Source: Avena insularis
Lineage: Eukaryota > Streptophyta > Magnoliopsida > Poales > Poaceae
Assembly: GCA_023614405.1 (NCBI GenBank)
Contig: CM042684.1
Location: 472,635,650-472,699,649 of the forward strand
Length of the DNA stretch: 64,000 nt
Reading direction: 5' to 3'
Positions within the stretch are counted from its first letter, which is position 1, and each line of letters begins with the position of its first letter. Shown piece after piece: positions 35,089 to 49,209 of the stretch. The notes under the pieces are model-generated. The model did not search any database. It was not told the DNA's origin and worked only from the letters and a program-made list of their open reading frames with translations. Made by a program: the position numbers and the translations under genes.

Positions 35089-38000
35089 CACATGGATCCA
35101 CCAATGGCATTGCATGTGTGTAGTTTTCACAAACCACACATGGATCAACCAATGGAATTGTATGTGTGCTATTTTCACAAACCACACATGGATCCACCAG
35201 TGTTCACTTCATGTGCGTTCTTTCCACAAACACACATGGATCCACCAATGTCATCGCATGTGTGTTCTTTTCCACAAACACACATGGATCAACCAATGGC
35301 ATTGCATGTGTGTTCTTTTCATAAACAACACATGGATCAACCAATGGCATTGCATGTGTGTTCTTTCCCACAACCCACATGGATCCACCTGTGTTCACTG
35401 CATGTGGATTCTTTCCACAAACCACATATGTATCAACCAATGTTAGTGCATGTGTGTTCTTTTCCACAAACACACATGGATCAACACAGGGCATTGCATG
35501 TGTGTTCTTTTCATAAAGCAAACATGGATCCACCAGTGTTCACTGCATTTGTGTTTTTTCCACCAACCACTTATGGATCAACTAATTTCATTGCATGTGT
35601 GTTCTTTCCCACAACCCACATGGATCAACCAATGGCGTTGCATGTGTGTTCTTTTCACAAACAACACATGGATCCACGTGTGTTCACTACATGTGTGTTC
35701 TTTCCACAAACCACTTATGGATCAACTAGTGTCATTGCATGTGTGTTCTTTTCCACAATCACCCATGTTTCAACCAATGGCATTGCATGTGTGTTCTTTT
35801 CATAAACCACACATGGATGCACCAGTGTTCACTACATGTTTGTTCTTTCCACAAACCTCTTATGGATCAACTAATTTCATTGCATGTGTGTTATTTTCCA
35901 CAAACCACATCGATCAACCAATGGCATTGCATCTGTGTTTTTCTCACAAACCACACATGGATCAACAAGTGTTCATTGCATGTGTCTTCTTTTCCAGAAA
36001 CCACATATGGATCCACCAATGTCATTGCATGTGTGTTCTTTTCACAAACCACATATGGATCCACCAATGTCATTGCATGTGTCTTCTTTCCATGACCCAC
36101 ATATGGATCCACCAGTGGCATTGCATGTGTGTTGTTTTCCACAAACAGATATGGATCAACCAATGGCATAGCATGTGTGTTCTTTTAGCAAACCACACAT
36201 GGATCAACCACTAGAATTTCATGTGTGTTCTTTTCACAAACCACACATGGATCCACCAGAGTCATTGCATGTGTGTTTTTTCCACAAACCACACATGGAC
36301 CAACCAGTGTCATTACATGTCTATTCTTTTCCACAAACCACATGGATCAACCAATGGCATTAGATGTGTGTTCTTTTCACAAACCACACATGGATCAACC
36401 AATGGCATTGCATGTGTGTTCTGTTCCACAAACCACATGGATCAACCAATGACATTGCATGTGTGTTCTTTTCCCAAACCACACATGGATCAACCAATGG
36501 CATTGCGTGTGTGTTCTTATCATAAACCACGTATGGATCAACAAATGTCATTACATGTGTGTTCTTTTACACAAACCACATATGGATCAACAAATGGCAT
36601 TACATGTGTGTTCTTTTCACAAACCACACATGGATCCACCAGTGTTCACTGCATGTGTGTTCTTTCCACAAACCACATATGTATCCACTAGAGCAATTAC
36701 ATGTGTGTTCCTTTCCACAAACCACATGGATCAACCAATGGCATTGCATGTGTGCTCTTTCCACAAACCACACATGGATCCACCAATGTCATTGCATGTG
36801 TGTTCTGTTCCACAAACCACATGGATCAACCAATGGCATTGCATGTGTGTTCTTTTCACAAACCACACATGGATCCACCAGAGTCATTGCATGTGTGTTT
36901 TTTCCACAAACCACACATGGACCAACCAGTGTCATTGGATGTCTGTTCTTTTCCACAAACCACATGGATCAACCAATGGCATTAGATGTGTGTTCTTTTC
37001 ACAAACCACACATGGATCAACCAATGGCATTGCATGTGTGTCCTGTTCCACAAACCACATGGATCAACCAATGTCATTGCATGTGTGTTCTTTTCACAAA
37101 CCACACATGGATCAACCAATGGCATTGCATGTGTGTTCTTATCATAAACCACGTATGGATCAACAAATGTCATTACATGTGTGTTCTTTTCGCAAACCAC
37201 ATATGGATCAACAAATGGCATTGCATGTGTGTTCTTTTCACAAACCACACATGGATCCAATAGTGTTCACTGCATGTGTGTTCTTTCCACAAACCACATA
37301 TGTATCCACTAGAGTCATTGCATGTGTGTTCCTTTCCACAAACCACATGGATCAACCAATGGCATTGCATGTGTGTTCTTTCCACAAACCACACATGGAT
37401 CCACCAATGTCATTGCATGTGTGTTATTTTCACAAACCACACATGGATCAACCAATGGCATTGCATGTGTGTTCTTTTCATAAACCACATATGGATCAAC
37501 AAATGTCATTGGATGTGTGTTCTTTTCACAAAACACACATGGATCCACCAATGTCATTGCATGTGTGTTCTTTTCCACAAACCACATGGATCAACCAATG
37601 GCATTGCATGTGTGTTCTTTTCACAAACCACACATGGATCAACCAATGGCATTGCATGCGTGTTCTTTTCACAAACCACACATGGATCCACCAGTGTTCA
37701 CTGCATGTCTGTTCTTTCCACAAACCACATGGATCAACCAATGGCATTGCATGTGTGTTCTTTTCCATAAACCATATATGGATCAACCAATGGCATTACA
37801 TGTATGTTCCTTTCCACAAACCACACATGGATCCACCAGAGTCATTGTATGTGTGTTCTTTCCACAAACCACACATGGATCCACCGGTGTCATTGCATGT
37901 GTGTTCTTTTCACAAACCACATATGGATCCACCAATGTCTTTGATTGTGTGTTCTTTCCATGACCCTTATATGGATCCACCAGTGGCATTTCATGTGTGT

Positions 38001-41000
38001 TCTTTTCCAAAAACCACATGGATCAACCAATGGCATTACATGTGTGTTCTTTTCACAAACACATGGATCAACCAACAGAATTGCATGTGTGTTTTTTTCA
38101 CAAACCACACATGGATCCACCAGAGTCATTGCATGTGTGTTCTTTCCACAAACCACACATGGATCAACCAATGTCATTGCATGTGTGTTCTTTTCCACAA
38201 ACCACATGGATCAACCAATGGCATTGCATGTGTGTTGTTTTCACATACCACACATGGATCAACCAATGGAATTGCATGTGTGCTATTTTCACAAACCACA
38301 CATGGATCCACTAGTGTTCACTTCATGTCCTTTCTTTCCACAAACACACATGGATCCACCAATGTCATCGCATGTGTGTTCTTTTCCACAAACACACATG
38401 GATCAACCAATGGCATTGCATGTGTGTTCATTTCATAAACCACACATGGATCCACCTGTGTTCACTGCATGTGGATTCTTTCCACAAACCACATATGTAT
38501 CTACCAATGTCATTGCATGTGTGTTCTTTTCCACAAACACACATGATCAACCAAGGGCATTGCATGTGTGTTCTTTTCATAAAGCAAACATGGATCCACC
38601 AGTGTTCACTGCATTTGTGTTTTTTCCACCAACCACTTATGGATCAACTAATGTCATTGCATGTGTGTTCTTTCCCACAAACCACATGGATCAACCAATG
38701 GCATTGCATGTGTGTTCTTTTCACAAACCACACATGGATCCACCAGTGTTCACTACATGTGTGTTCTTACCACAAACCACTTATGGATCAACCAGTGTCA
38801 TTGCATGTGTATCCTTTTCCATAAACACACATGGATCAACCAATGGCATTGCATGGGTGTTCTTTTCATAAACCACACATGGATGCACCAGTCTTCACTA
38901 CATGTGTGTTCTTTCCACAAACCACTTATGGATCAACTAATGTCATTGCATGTGTGTTCTTTTCCACAAACCACATCGATCAACCAATGGTATTGCATCT
39001 GTGTTTTTCTCACAAACCACACATGGATCAAGAAGTGTTCATTGCATGTGTGTTCTTTTCCACAAACCACATATGGATCCACCAACGTCATTGCATGTGT
39101 GTTCTTTTCACAAACCACATATGGATCCACCAATTTCATTGCATGTGTCTTCTTTCCATGACCCACATATGGATCCACTAGTGGCATTGCATGTGTGGTC
39201 TCTTCCACAAACACACATGGATCAACCAATGGCATTGCGTGCGTGTCCTTTTCACAAACCACATATGGATCAACCAATGGCATTGCATGTGTGTTCTTTT
39301 AGCAAACCACACCTGGATCAACCAATGGAATTGCATGTGTGTTCTTTTCACAAACCACGTATGGATCAACCAATGGCATTGCATGTGTGTTCTTTTAGCA
39401 AACCACACATGGATCAACCAGTGGCATTGCATGTGTGTTCTTTTCCACAAACCACATGGATCAACCAATGGCATTAGATGTGTGTTCTTTTCACAAACCA
39501 CACATGGATCAACCAATGGCATGGCATGTGTGTTCTTTTCACAAACCACACATGGATCAACCAATGGCATTGCATGTGTGTTCTTATCATAAACCACGTA
39601 TGGATCAACAAATGTCATTACATGTGTGTTCTTTTACACAAACCACATATGGATCAACAAATGGCATTGCATGTGTGTTGTTTTCACAAACCACACATGG
39701 ATCCACCAGTGTTCACTGCATGTGTGTTCTTTCCACAAACCACATATGTATCCACTAGAGTCATTGCATGTGTGTTCCTTTCCACAAACCACATGGATCA
39801 ACCAATGGCATTGCATGTGTGTTCTTTCCACAAACCACACATGGATCCACCAATGTCATTGCATGTGTGTTCTTTTCACAAACCACACATGGATCAACAA
39901 ATGGCATTGCATGTGTGTTCTTTCCATGACCCATATATGGATCCATCAGTGGCATTTCATGTGTGTTCTTTTCCAAAAGCCACATGGATCAACCAATGGC
40001 ATTACATGTGTCTTCTTTTCACAAACAACACATGGATCAACCAACGGAATTGCATGTGTATTCTTTTCACAAACCACACATGGATCCACCAGAGTCATTG
40101 CATGTGTGTTCTTTCCACAAACCACACATGGATCAACCAGTGTCATTACATGTGTGTTATTTTCCGCAAACCACATGGATCAACCAATGGCATTGCATGT
40201 GTGTTGTTTTCACAAACCACACATGGATCAACCAATAGAATTGCATGTGTGCTATTTTCACAAACCACACATGGATCCACCAGAGTCATTGCATGTGTGT
40301 TCTTTCCACAAACCACACATGGATAAACCAGTGTCATTGCATGCGTGTCCTTTTCCGCAAACCACATGGATCAACCAATGGCATTGCATGTGTGTTCTTT
40401 TCACAAACCACACGTGGATCAACAAATGGCATTGCATGTGTGTTCTTTTCACAAACCACACATGGATCCACCAGTGTTCACTGCATGTGTGTTCTTTCCA
40501 CAAACCACATATGTATCCACTGGAGTCATTGCATGTGTGTTCCTTTCCACAAACCACATGGATCAACCAATGGCATTGCATGTGTGTTCTTTCCACAAAC
40601 CACACATGGATCCACCAATGTCATTGCATGTGTGTTCTTTTCACAAACCACATATGGATCAACCAATGGCATTGGATGTGTGTTCTTTTCATAAACCACA
40701 TATGGATCAACAAATGTCATTGCATGTGTGTTCTTTTCACAAAACACACATGGATCCACCAATGTCATTGCATGTGTGTTATTTTCACAAACCACACATG
40801 GATCCACCAGTGTTCACTGCATGTGTGTTCTTTCCACAAACCACTTATGGATCAACCAGTGTCATTGCATGTGTGTTCTTTTCCACAAACACAGATGGAT
40901 CAACCAATGGCATTGCATGTGTGTTATTTTCATCAACCACACATGGATCCACCAGTGTTCACTTCATGTTTGTTCTTTCGACAAACCACTTGGATCAATG

Positions 41001-44000
41001 AATGGCATTGCATTTGTGTTCTTCTCACAAACCACACATGGATCAACTAGTGTTCATTGCATGTGTGTTATTTTCCACAAACCACATATGGATTCACCAA
41101 TGTCATTGCATGTGTGTTCTTTTCACAAACCACATATGGATCCACCAATGTCATTGCATGTGTGTTCTTTCCATGACCCACATATGGATCCACCAGTGGC
41201 ATTGCATGTGTGTTCTTTTCCACAAACACACGTGGATCAACCAATGGAATTGCATGTGTGTTCTTTTCACAAACCACACCTGGATCGACCAATGGAATTG
41301 CATGTGTGTTCTTTTCACAAACCACACATGGATCCACCAGAGTCATTGCATGTGTGTTCCTTTCCACAAACCACATGGATAAACCAATGGCATCGCATGT
41401 GTGTTCTTTCCACAAACCACACATGGATCCACCAATGTCATTTCATGTGTGTTATTTTCATAAACCACACATGGATCAACCGATAGCATTGCATGTGTGT
41501 TCTTTTCATAAACCACACATGGATCAACCAATGGCATTGCATGTGTGTTCTTTTCAAAAACCACAAATGGATCAACAAATGTCATTGCATGTGTGTTCTT
41601 TTCAGAAAACACACATGGATCCACCAATGGAATTACAAGTGTGTTCTTTGCACAAACCACACATGGATCAACCAAATGCATTGCATGTGTGTTCTTTTCA
41701 AAAACCACATATGGATCAACAAATGTCATTGCATGTGTGTTCTTTTCAGAAAACACACATGGACCAACCATTGGCATTGGATGTATGTTATTTTCCACAA
41801 ACCACATGGATAAACCAAGGGCATTGCATGTGTGTTCTTTTCACAAACCACACATGGATCAACCAATGGAATTGCATGTGTGTTCATTTCACAAACCACA
41901 CATGGATCCACCAGTGTTCACTACATGTGCGTTCTTTCAACAAACCACACATGGATCCACCAATGTCATTGCATGTGTGTTCTTTTCCACAAACACACGT
42001 GGATCAACAAATGTCATTGCATGTGTGTTCTTTTCATAAACCACACATGGATCCACCACTGTTCACTGCATGTGTGTTCTTTCCACAAACCACATATGGA
42101 TCAACCAATGTCATTGCATGTGTGTTCTTTTCCACAAACTCGCATGGATCAACAAATGGCATTGCATGTGTATTCTTTTCATAAACCAAACATGAATCCA
42201 CCAGTGTTCATTGCATGTGTGTTCTTTCCACAAACCACTTATGGATCAACTAATGTCATTGCATGTGTGTTCTTTTCCACTAACCACATGGATCAACCAA
42301 TGGCATTGCATGTGTGTTCTTTTCACAAACCACACATGGATCCACCAGTGTTCACTACATGTGTGTTCTTTCCACAAACCACTTATAGATCAACTAGTGT
42401 CAATGCATGTGTGTTATTTTCCACAAGCACACATGGATCAACCAATGGCATTGCATGTGTGTTCTTTTCATAAACCACACATGGATCCACTAGTGTTCAC
42501 TACATGTGTGTTCTTTCGACAAGCCACTTATGGATCAACTAATGTCATTGCATGTGTGGTGTTTTCCACAAACCACATGGATCAACCAATGGCATTGCAT
42601 CTGTGTTCTTCTCACAAACCACACATGGATCAACAAGTGTTCATTGCATGTGTGTTCTTTTCCACAAACCAAATATGGATCCACGAATGTCATTGCATGT
42701 GTGTTCTTTTCACAAACCACATATGGATCCACCAATGTCATTGCATGTGTGTTCTTTCCATGACCCACATATGGATCCACCAGTGGCATTGCATGTGTGT
42801 TCTTTTCCACAAACACACATGGATCAACCAATGGCATTGCGTGCGTGTCCTTTTCACAAACCACACCTGTATCAACCAATGGAATTGCATGTGTGTTCTT
42901 TTCACAAACCACAGATGGATCCACCAGAGTTATTGCATGTGTGTTGATTCCACAAACCACATATGAATCAACCAGTGTCATTGCATGTATGTTCTTTTCC
43001 ACAAACCACATGGATCAACCGATGGCATTGCATGCGTGTTCTTTTCACAAACCACACATGGATCAACCAATGGAATTGCATGCATGTTCTTTTCACAAAC
43101 TACACATGAATCAACAAATGTCATTGCATGTGTGTTCTTTTCAGAAAACACACATCGATCCACCAATGTCATTGCATGTGTGTTCTTTTCCAGAAACCAC
43201 ATGGATCAACCAATGGCATTGCATGTGTGTTCTTTTCACAAACAACACATGGATCAACCAATGGAATTGCATGTGTGTTCCTTTCACAAACCACGCATGG
43301 ATCCACCAGTGTTCATTGCATGTGTGTTCTTTCCACAAACCACATATGTATCCACTGGAGTCATTGAATGTGTGTTCCTTTCCACAAACCACATGGATCA
43401 ACCAATGACATTGCATGTGTGTTCTTTCCTCAAACCCCACATGGATCCACCAATGTCATTGCATTTGTGTTCTTTTCAGAAACCACACATGGATCAACTA
43501 ATGGCATTGCATGTGTGTTATTTTCCGCAAACACACATGGATTAACCAATGGCATTGTGTGCATGTTCTTTTCAAAAACCACACATGGATCAACCAATGG
43601 AATTGCATGTGTGTTCTTTTCACAAACCACCCATGGATCCACCAGATTTATTGCATGTGTGTTCTTTCCACAAACCACATATGGATCAACCAGTGTCATT
43701 GCATGTGTGTTCTTTTCCACAAACCACATGGATCAACCAATGGCATTGCATGCGTGTTCTTTTCACAAACCACACATGGATCAACCAATGGAATTGTATG
43801 TGTGTTCTTTTCACAAACCACACATGGATCCACCAGAGTTATTGCATGTGTGTTCTTTCCACGCACCACACATGGATAAACCAGTGTCATTGCATGTGTG
43901 TTCTTTTCCACAAACCACATGGATCAACCAATGGCATTGCATGTGTGTTCTTTTCACAAACTACACATGGATCAACCAATGGCATTGCATGTGTGTTCTT

Positions 44001-44675
44001 TTCACAAACCACGCATGGATCCACCAGTGTTCACTGCATGTGTGTTCTTTCCACAAACCACATATGTATCCACTAGAGTCATTGCATGTGTGTTGCTTTC
44101 CACAAACCACATGGATCAACCAATGACATTGCATGTGTGTTCTTTAAACAAACCACACATGGATCCACCAATGTCATTGCATGTGTGTTCTTTTCACAAA
44201 CCACACATGGATCAACTAATGGCATTGCATGTGTGTTCTTTTCACAAACCACACATGGATCAACCAATGGCATTGGATGTGTGTTCTTTTCATAAACCAC
44301 ATATGGATCAACAACTGTCATTGCATGTGTGTTCTTTTCCACAAACCACATGGATCAACCAATGGCATTGCATGTGTGTTCTTTTCACAAACCACACATG
44401 GATCAACCAATGGCATTGCATGTGTGTTCTTTTCACAAACCACGCATGGATCCACTAGTGTTCACTACATGTGTGTTCTTTCCACAAACCACATGTATAA
44501 ACCAATAACATTGCATGTGTGTTCTTTCCTCAGACCACACATGGATCCACCAATGTCATTGCATGTGTGTTCTTTTCACAAACCACACATGGATCAACCA
44601 ATGGCATTGCATGTGTGTTCTTTTCATAAACCACATATGGATCAACAAATGTCATTGCATGTGTGTTCTTTTCAG

Positions 44676-44680
44676 AAAAC
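44676..44680. repeat. Target-site duplication AAAAC, left copy
   Basis: Directly precedes the solo LTR at 44681 and equals 49205-49209 directly after it. Confidence 0.9.
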
Positions 44681-47600
44681 TGTAAGATCCCCAACCTTTA
44701 AATAAGATTGAGTCCCCTGTGTTTTACAATGCTAGTCCCTGGATCAATAGCTAGCATCCACAGTTTAGATGTAATATCCAGAAACAAAGGTCATAATACA
44801 ACTTTATAACCAGGAATAAAATAATTTTATTACATCAAACATTGGCTATTTACATTACATTGCATTGCAGCGGAATAACTATAAGTATTGGGTCCTTCAT
44901 CTTCAAAGTGCCACAGGCAGATGTTGGTTGTAGACTTTGTAATCCTAATCAATCAATCTTCACTAAAATCAATCAAACCTGCAACATTACAAGTTACAGC
45001 CACAAGGGTCAATACATTGGAATTGTATTGGCAAGTGATACTTTGGTAGTATAGTGGAGTCTATCATCTATATGCATTTTGGCTAAGTGGAGTTGAGGCT
45101 TGCATTGCTCAAAATAGATTTTTTTCCTATCATTTTGAAAATACTAAGTTTTGTTTGGCAAAAACTTTCCAAGACATCTACTAATCAAAGACTGGTGATC
45201 CACTCAGGGCATCTACCAATCAAAGACTGAAGATTTGCTTGGCAAAACAATTTTCCTCAATCAATGATTTCAAGATCCTTGTACCAAGCCATCTCTCCAT
45301 CAAAGATTGAAGAATTTCACACAACCCTTGTTCACCCACAAATTTTATTTATAAATTGGAGTGATGAGATTCTTGATTGCTTCCATGTCTTGATGCTCAA
45401 ATTGTCCTTTACCAGGGACATGGCTAAGTACTTAGGTTTTACACTCTGCAGAGGTGGTGCACTTTCCCCACAAGACTTGGTTTCCCAAGACAAAATCTTT
45501 CAAGCCTTCCTTAGACCAACATGGACGTTGCTCCAACCTATCAAACACTACCACCCACTGTCCATGTGGCTAAGTTCTTGCAACCTATATGATCATGGCA
45601 GAGCCCATATTGCCAAGTGGTTGCACTTGAAGCTTCTCAACATTTGACATCTCAAATCTCTTTGTTCCTGGGTGGCCATCCACAAGTGAGATACACAAGC
45701 CATGTCCATGGCCTTGTGAACCACTCAACACAAACCATTCCTTCCATTCCACCCAGGTGATTCATTAACTTATTTGTTTTATTAAACAAAACACAAGTCC
45801 TTAGACTTAGAATATTTTCCATAGTGTGAATATATACCACCCAAGTTTTCTATTAGCTAGGCTAAGCTTGATAGTAATAGGATTCTTAACTTAGGAAAAT
45901 CCTACTAAGGATTCATCTACTAGGTTTTCCTATAGTAAGGTCTATACTTAGCAAAATAAAACCATGCAAGTTTTACTTAGCAAAAACACTAATGCATAGT
46001 GAAAATAATGGGATAATGATATGAAGCATCACTTGCCTTTTTGGTAGAGGGTATAGGTTCACTCCTTGTCCTTGCAACAATCACACTCTTCAAGTCACTA
46101 CAAATAATCAGGCAAGGCACAAACTCAATCTACCAATCAAGCAAAACAACACACACAAAACAACAAAGTCAAAGAGATGCATGCAAGCATGCCAAGCTTT
46201 GCTTTGTTTGAAAAAGTGGTTCCTAATGGGTCATAGGCATTGGAGTACACCTAATGGTCATTTTGTGAAGTGGCTAAGTCATTTGCAAAAGGTTTCACTA
46301 TAAAACCATTTGCAAAACAAAGTAACATTCTATGTGGTGTAGAAATATTTTTACTAAGGCACTAACCTATAGGGTTCACCAAATGACTTGCTATTGCAAA
46401 ACTTGGTGTTTGGGTCAGTAGGTTTGGTCCAAAGCATTTTCTCAAAGTTTTTCTTTCCAAAAACATTTTCATAACCAAAACTATAGTTTTTAGTTAGCTA
46501 GAAATGGACTATACCAATTAATCCATTCTATTCTTTTCCAAAATCATTTTCCAAAACATAGGTTGGGTCCTAGGGTCAGTAAGGTCACAATAAACTAATT
46601 GGCAAAGGTTTTAACCCTAAAAACATTTTTAAGCAATTTTTCTAATGTTAGCAAGCACACAAAAGAATCTGCAAAGTTAAACAAGTTAACAGATACTATT
46701 TGCTAAACTAAGGGAAGGGTTGGCTAGGGTTTGTCTTGCTGATTCCAACGACATCAAATTTGTAATTTTTGGACGTGTGTATCAAAAGATACATGGGTTT
46801 GAAAATGGCAAAAGTTTCTGTTTTCAAATCTCTTTTAAACAGATCTAGTGCCACGCGTTGCGCTGTGATTGGCCGGTACCGGTTCGGCCGGATCGGCTCT
46901 GTGGAACGTTAGATTAAGTTAGATCGCACGGCACAGGGCGCGTACCTCTTCGCGGTTAAGTGATCTATCTAGTGCGTCCGATCCAGATCGAACGGCTGCG
47001 GCAGGCTCGACCTAAAGCTAGCGGCGCTGCGGTGGCTACCGGCGGCGGAGCGATCGGTTGACGACGAAGGCGGCGATACAAGAAGCAAGAGAGGAAAAGG
47101 GGAGGCTCACCGAGTTCTCAAGAACGTGGGGAAGCTCGAGGTAGTGTCTTCTTGTCGCGAGGCGTACTGGAGTGAGCTCGATTGCTCGCCGGAGTTGTTG
47201 CGGGCGGTGGTGCTCTCGGTTGTTGTCGTGGACGTCGCTGTGATTCACTCCAGGGCAAGGTGAAGACATGGTTAGATGCGCGGGTCCAAGGCAAGGTCGT
47301 GTGCGTGAACGAGGAGTGAAGGGGCGGTCTGGTCTTACCGGTGGGGCTCGTCGGAGAGGAAGCAGATGGCGGCGGCGAGTCGAGCTTGTCGAAGACGGTG
47401 TTCAGGTCACGCGGCGAACCAGAGTACTGGAGATGCGTGGAGTCGAGAGGAGTCCACTCGCGTGAAGTAGAGGCAAGAGGGTGGTCGGAGTTGGGAATCG
47501 GGGAAGTCGCCGGAGCACAATGTTCGGGGAGAAATTGGAGCGGCCTGGAGGCAGAGGGGAGGCGGTGTCTGGGGGAAATGGAAGAGGAGGAGCAGGCGGT

Positions 47601-49204
47601 TAAATGGGCGTTGTCACGGCGAGGAATAAACGCGGCGTTAACGCGAATTGATCACGGCATTCAAAGACAGCAACGGCAGCGAGAGGGGAGGCTCGGTCAG
47701 TGGCGGGTGAGGAGGATGAACAGGGCTAGTGGGGTCCAACGGTCAGTGGGGGAAAAGAAATTGGCGAAGGGTCCACCAGTCATACTCTGGGTGGGTTTCT
47801 TTCGCGGTGAATAAAACGGTTCGGGCGGGAATAAGAGGAGGTGGGGTCGTTTCGTCAGCGAGTGAGGGGAGGAGGAGTGGGTCCTGGTTTTCGTTGACTC
47901 AGTGGGTCAGTATCTGGGTGTAAAATGTTTTTCTTCGGGGAGGGAGTACTGGGCTGGACTGGGCCTTAGTGGGCTTTAGCTGGGCTGCTCTATTTCTTTT
48001 TAAATCTTTTTCTATTTCTATTTTCTGTTTTGAATTTCAAACAATTATTCAAGCAATCAAACAAGGTTCAAATCAATTCAAACAAACACTCAACTTTACT
48101 TTGAATTTGGTTCTGTTTATCAACATAATCCAAATCTCAAAACAAAATAATATTTTATTTAATTTAGGATCCATTTAATAATTAAATAAAATGGATCTTT
48201 AGTTATTTAATAAAATAGGGTTTGATTTATTTAAATAAAATTTCCATTTGAAATCCAATTATTTTCAAAACCAAACCAGAAGGTTTTATTTGAAAAACAA
48301 AAGAATACTTGGAAACTTATTTAAATAAATAAATAAGTTTTGGTGTTTTAATTAAAATGGGAAAGCCTTTACTTAAATAAAATTGGATATTTAAATCCTT
48401 ATTATTTTATTTAAATAATCCTTTACTCATTTTAATCAAAGCAAAACCTTTTAATAAAAGATTTCAAAGTAGTAATAAAATACTTGGTGTTCATTTAAAA
48501 TGGGAAAAGCCTTTACTTAAATAAAATTGGATATTTAAATCCTTATTATTTTATTTAAATAAACTTTTACTCATTTTATCAAAACAAAATATTTTATTAC
48601 AAAAGTTTGGCCAAAATTAATTTGGCTCACCTTTTAATTTGAAAACAAAGTCTTTTATTAAAAGATCCAAATAGTATTTCCAAAACAATTTATTTTTCCT
48701 TTGATAAATGTTTATCTTTATAAATCCCTTTAGGATTTTATTTGATCACCAATTGGTAGGGGCTTTTGGTAAGGGCTTTATTGGCTTTGGAAATTCAATT
48801 TCCTTATCTTAATATATTCACAAGATTTTGTTTATATTTCCAAACTAAGTGAAACCAATTTCTAAGGTCTTACTTGATCCTTTGTGATTATTATTGGTCA
48901 AATTTGGTATGGATCAAATCCATAGATTTGGAGATAACTTGGGAAATGACTTCCTTCCATTAGGGTTTAGGGATTTGGATTTATGTTCCAAGTGTTCAAA
49001 TTTCTAGATACATTCATTTAGGAATGCATTTCCCTTGATTTGGATTTCTGTTGAATTCAAACTTTAACCAAAATTTGTTCAGGATGGGATTTTCAGTTTC
49101 CTTTTAGAAACAAAAGTTTCTTTTCACCCTGATTTTCAACAAAAATTTATTTTATTTATTTAATTTTTCACATTACAAGATTTGGAAAATCTTGGGATGT
49201 GACA
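44681..49204 (-). mobile_element. Solo LTR 2, same family as solo LTR 1
   Basis: 4524 bp, TGTAAGATCCCC to GGGATGTGACA, with a perfect AAAAC duplication and no internal coding region. It shares the plan of solo LTR 1: conserved start block, GC-rich zone (about 46840-47960), AT-rich zone with the 144-bp duplication (48340 and 48484), and the same terminal 30 bases. In the stretch 45300-45800 it is closer to the complete gypsy LTR (about 6950-7450) than to solo LTR 1, and it lacks the 47-bp minisatellite. Short frames such as 47341-47814 lie in the GC-rich zone and show no domain. Confidence 0.93.
48340..48600. repeat. 144-bp imperfect tandem duplication in solo LTR 2
   Basis: TTGGTGTTTTAATTAAAATG at 48340 recurs at 48484 as TTGGTGTTCATTTAAAATGG with the same following segment. 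Same period and place as in solo LTR 1. Confidence 0.83.
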
Positions 49205-49209
49205 AAAAC
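49205..49209. repeat. Target-site duplication AAAAC, right copy
   Basis: Equals 44676-44680. The uninterrupted counterpart CAGAAAACACACATGG is present at 50146-50161. Confidence 0.9.

Larger units (their letters stand above)
35084..44680. repeat. 48-bp satellite array, block C
   Basis: About 200 units continuing the array of block B. Unit order shows blocks shared with B: the run at 36225-37963 follows the same sequence of variants as 18336-19560 and 23077-23860 with more differences. Units carrying CCATGACCC occur at about 36090, 37965, 39157, 39926, 41172 and 42758. Every long frame here, including a 659-codon one at 36459-38438, is a product of the unit sequence. The right edge is the AAAAC in front of the second solo LTR. 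Confidence 0.96.
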
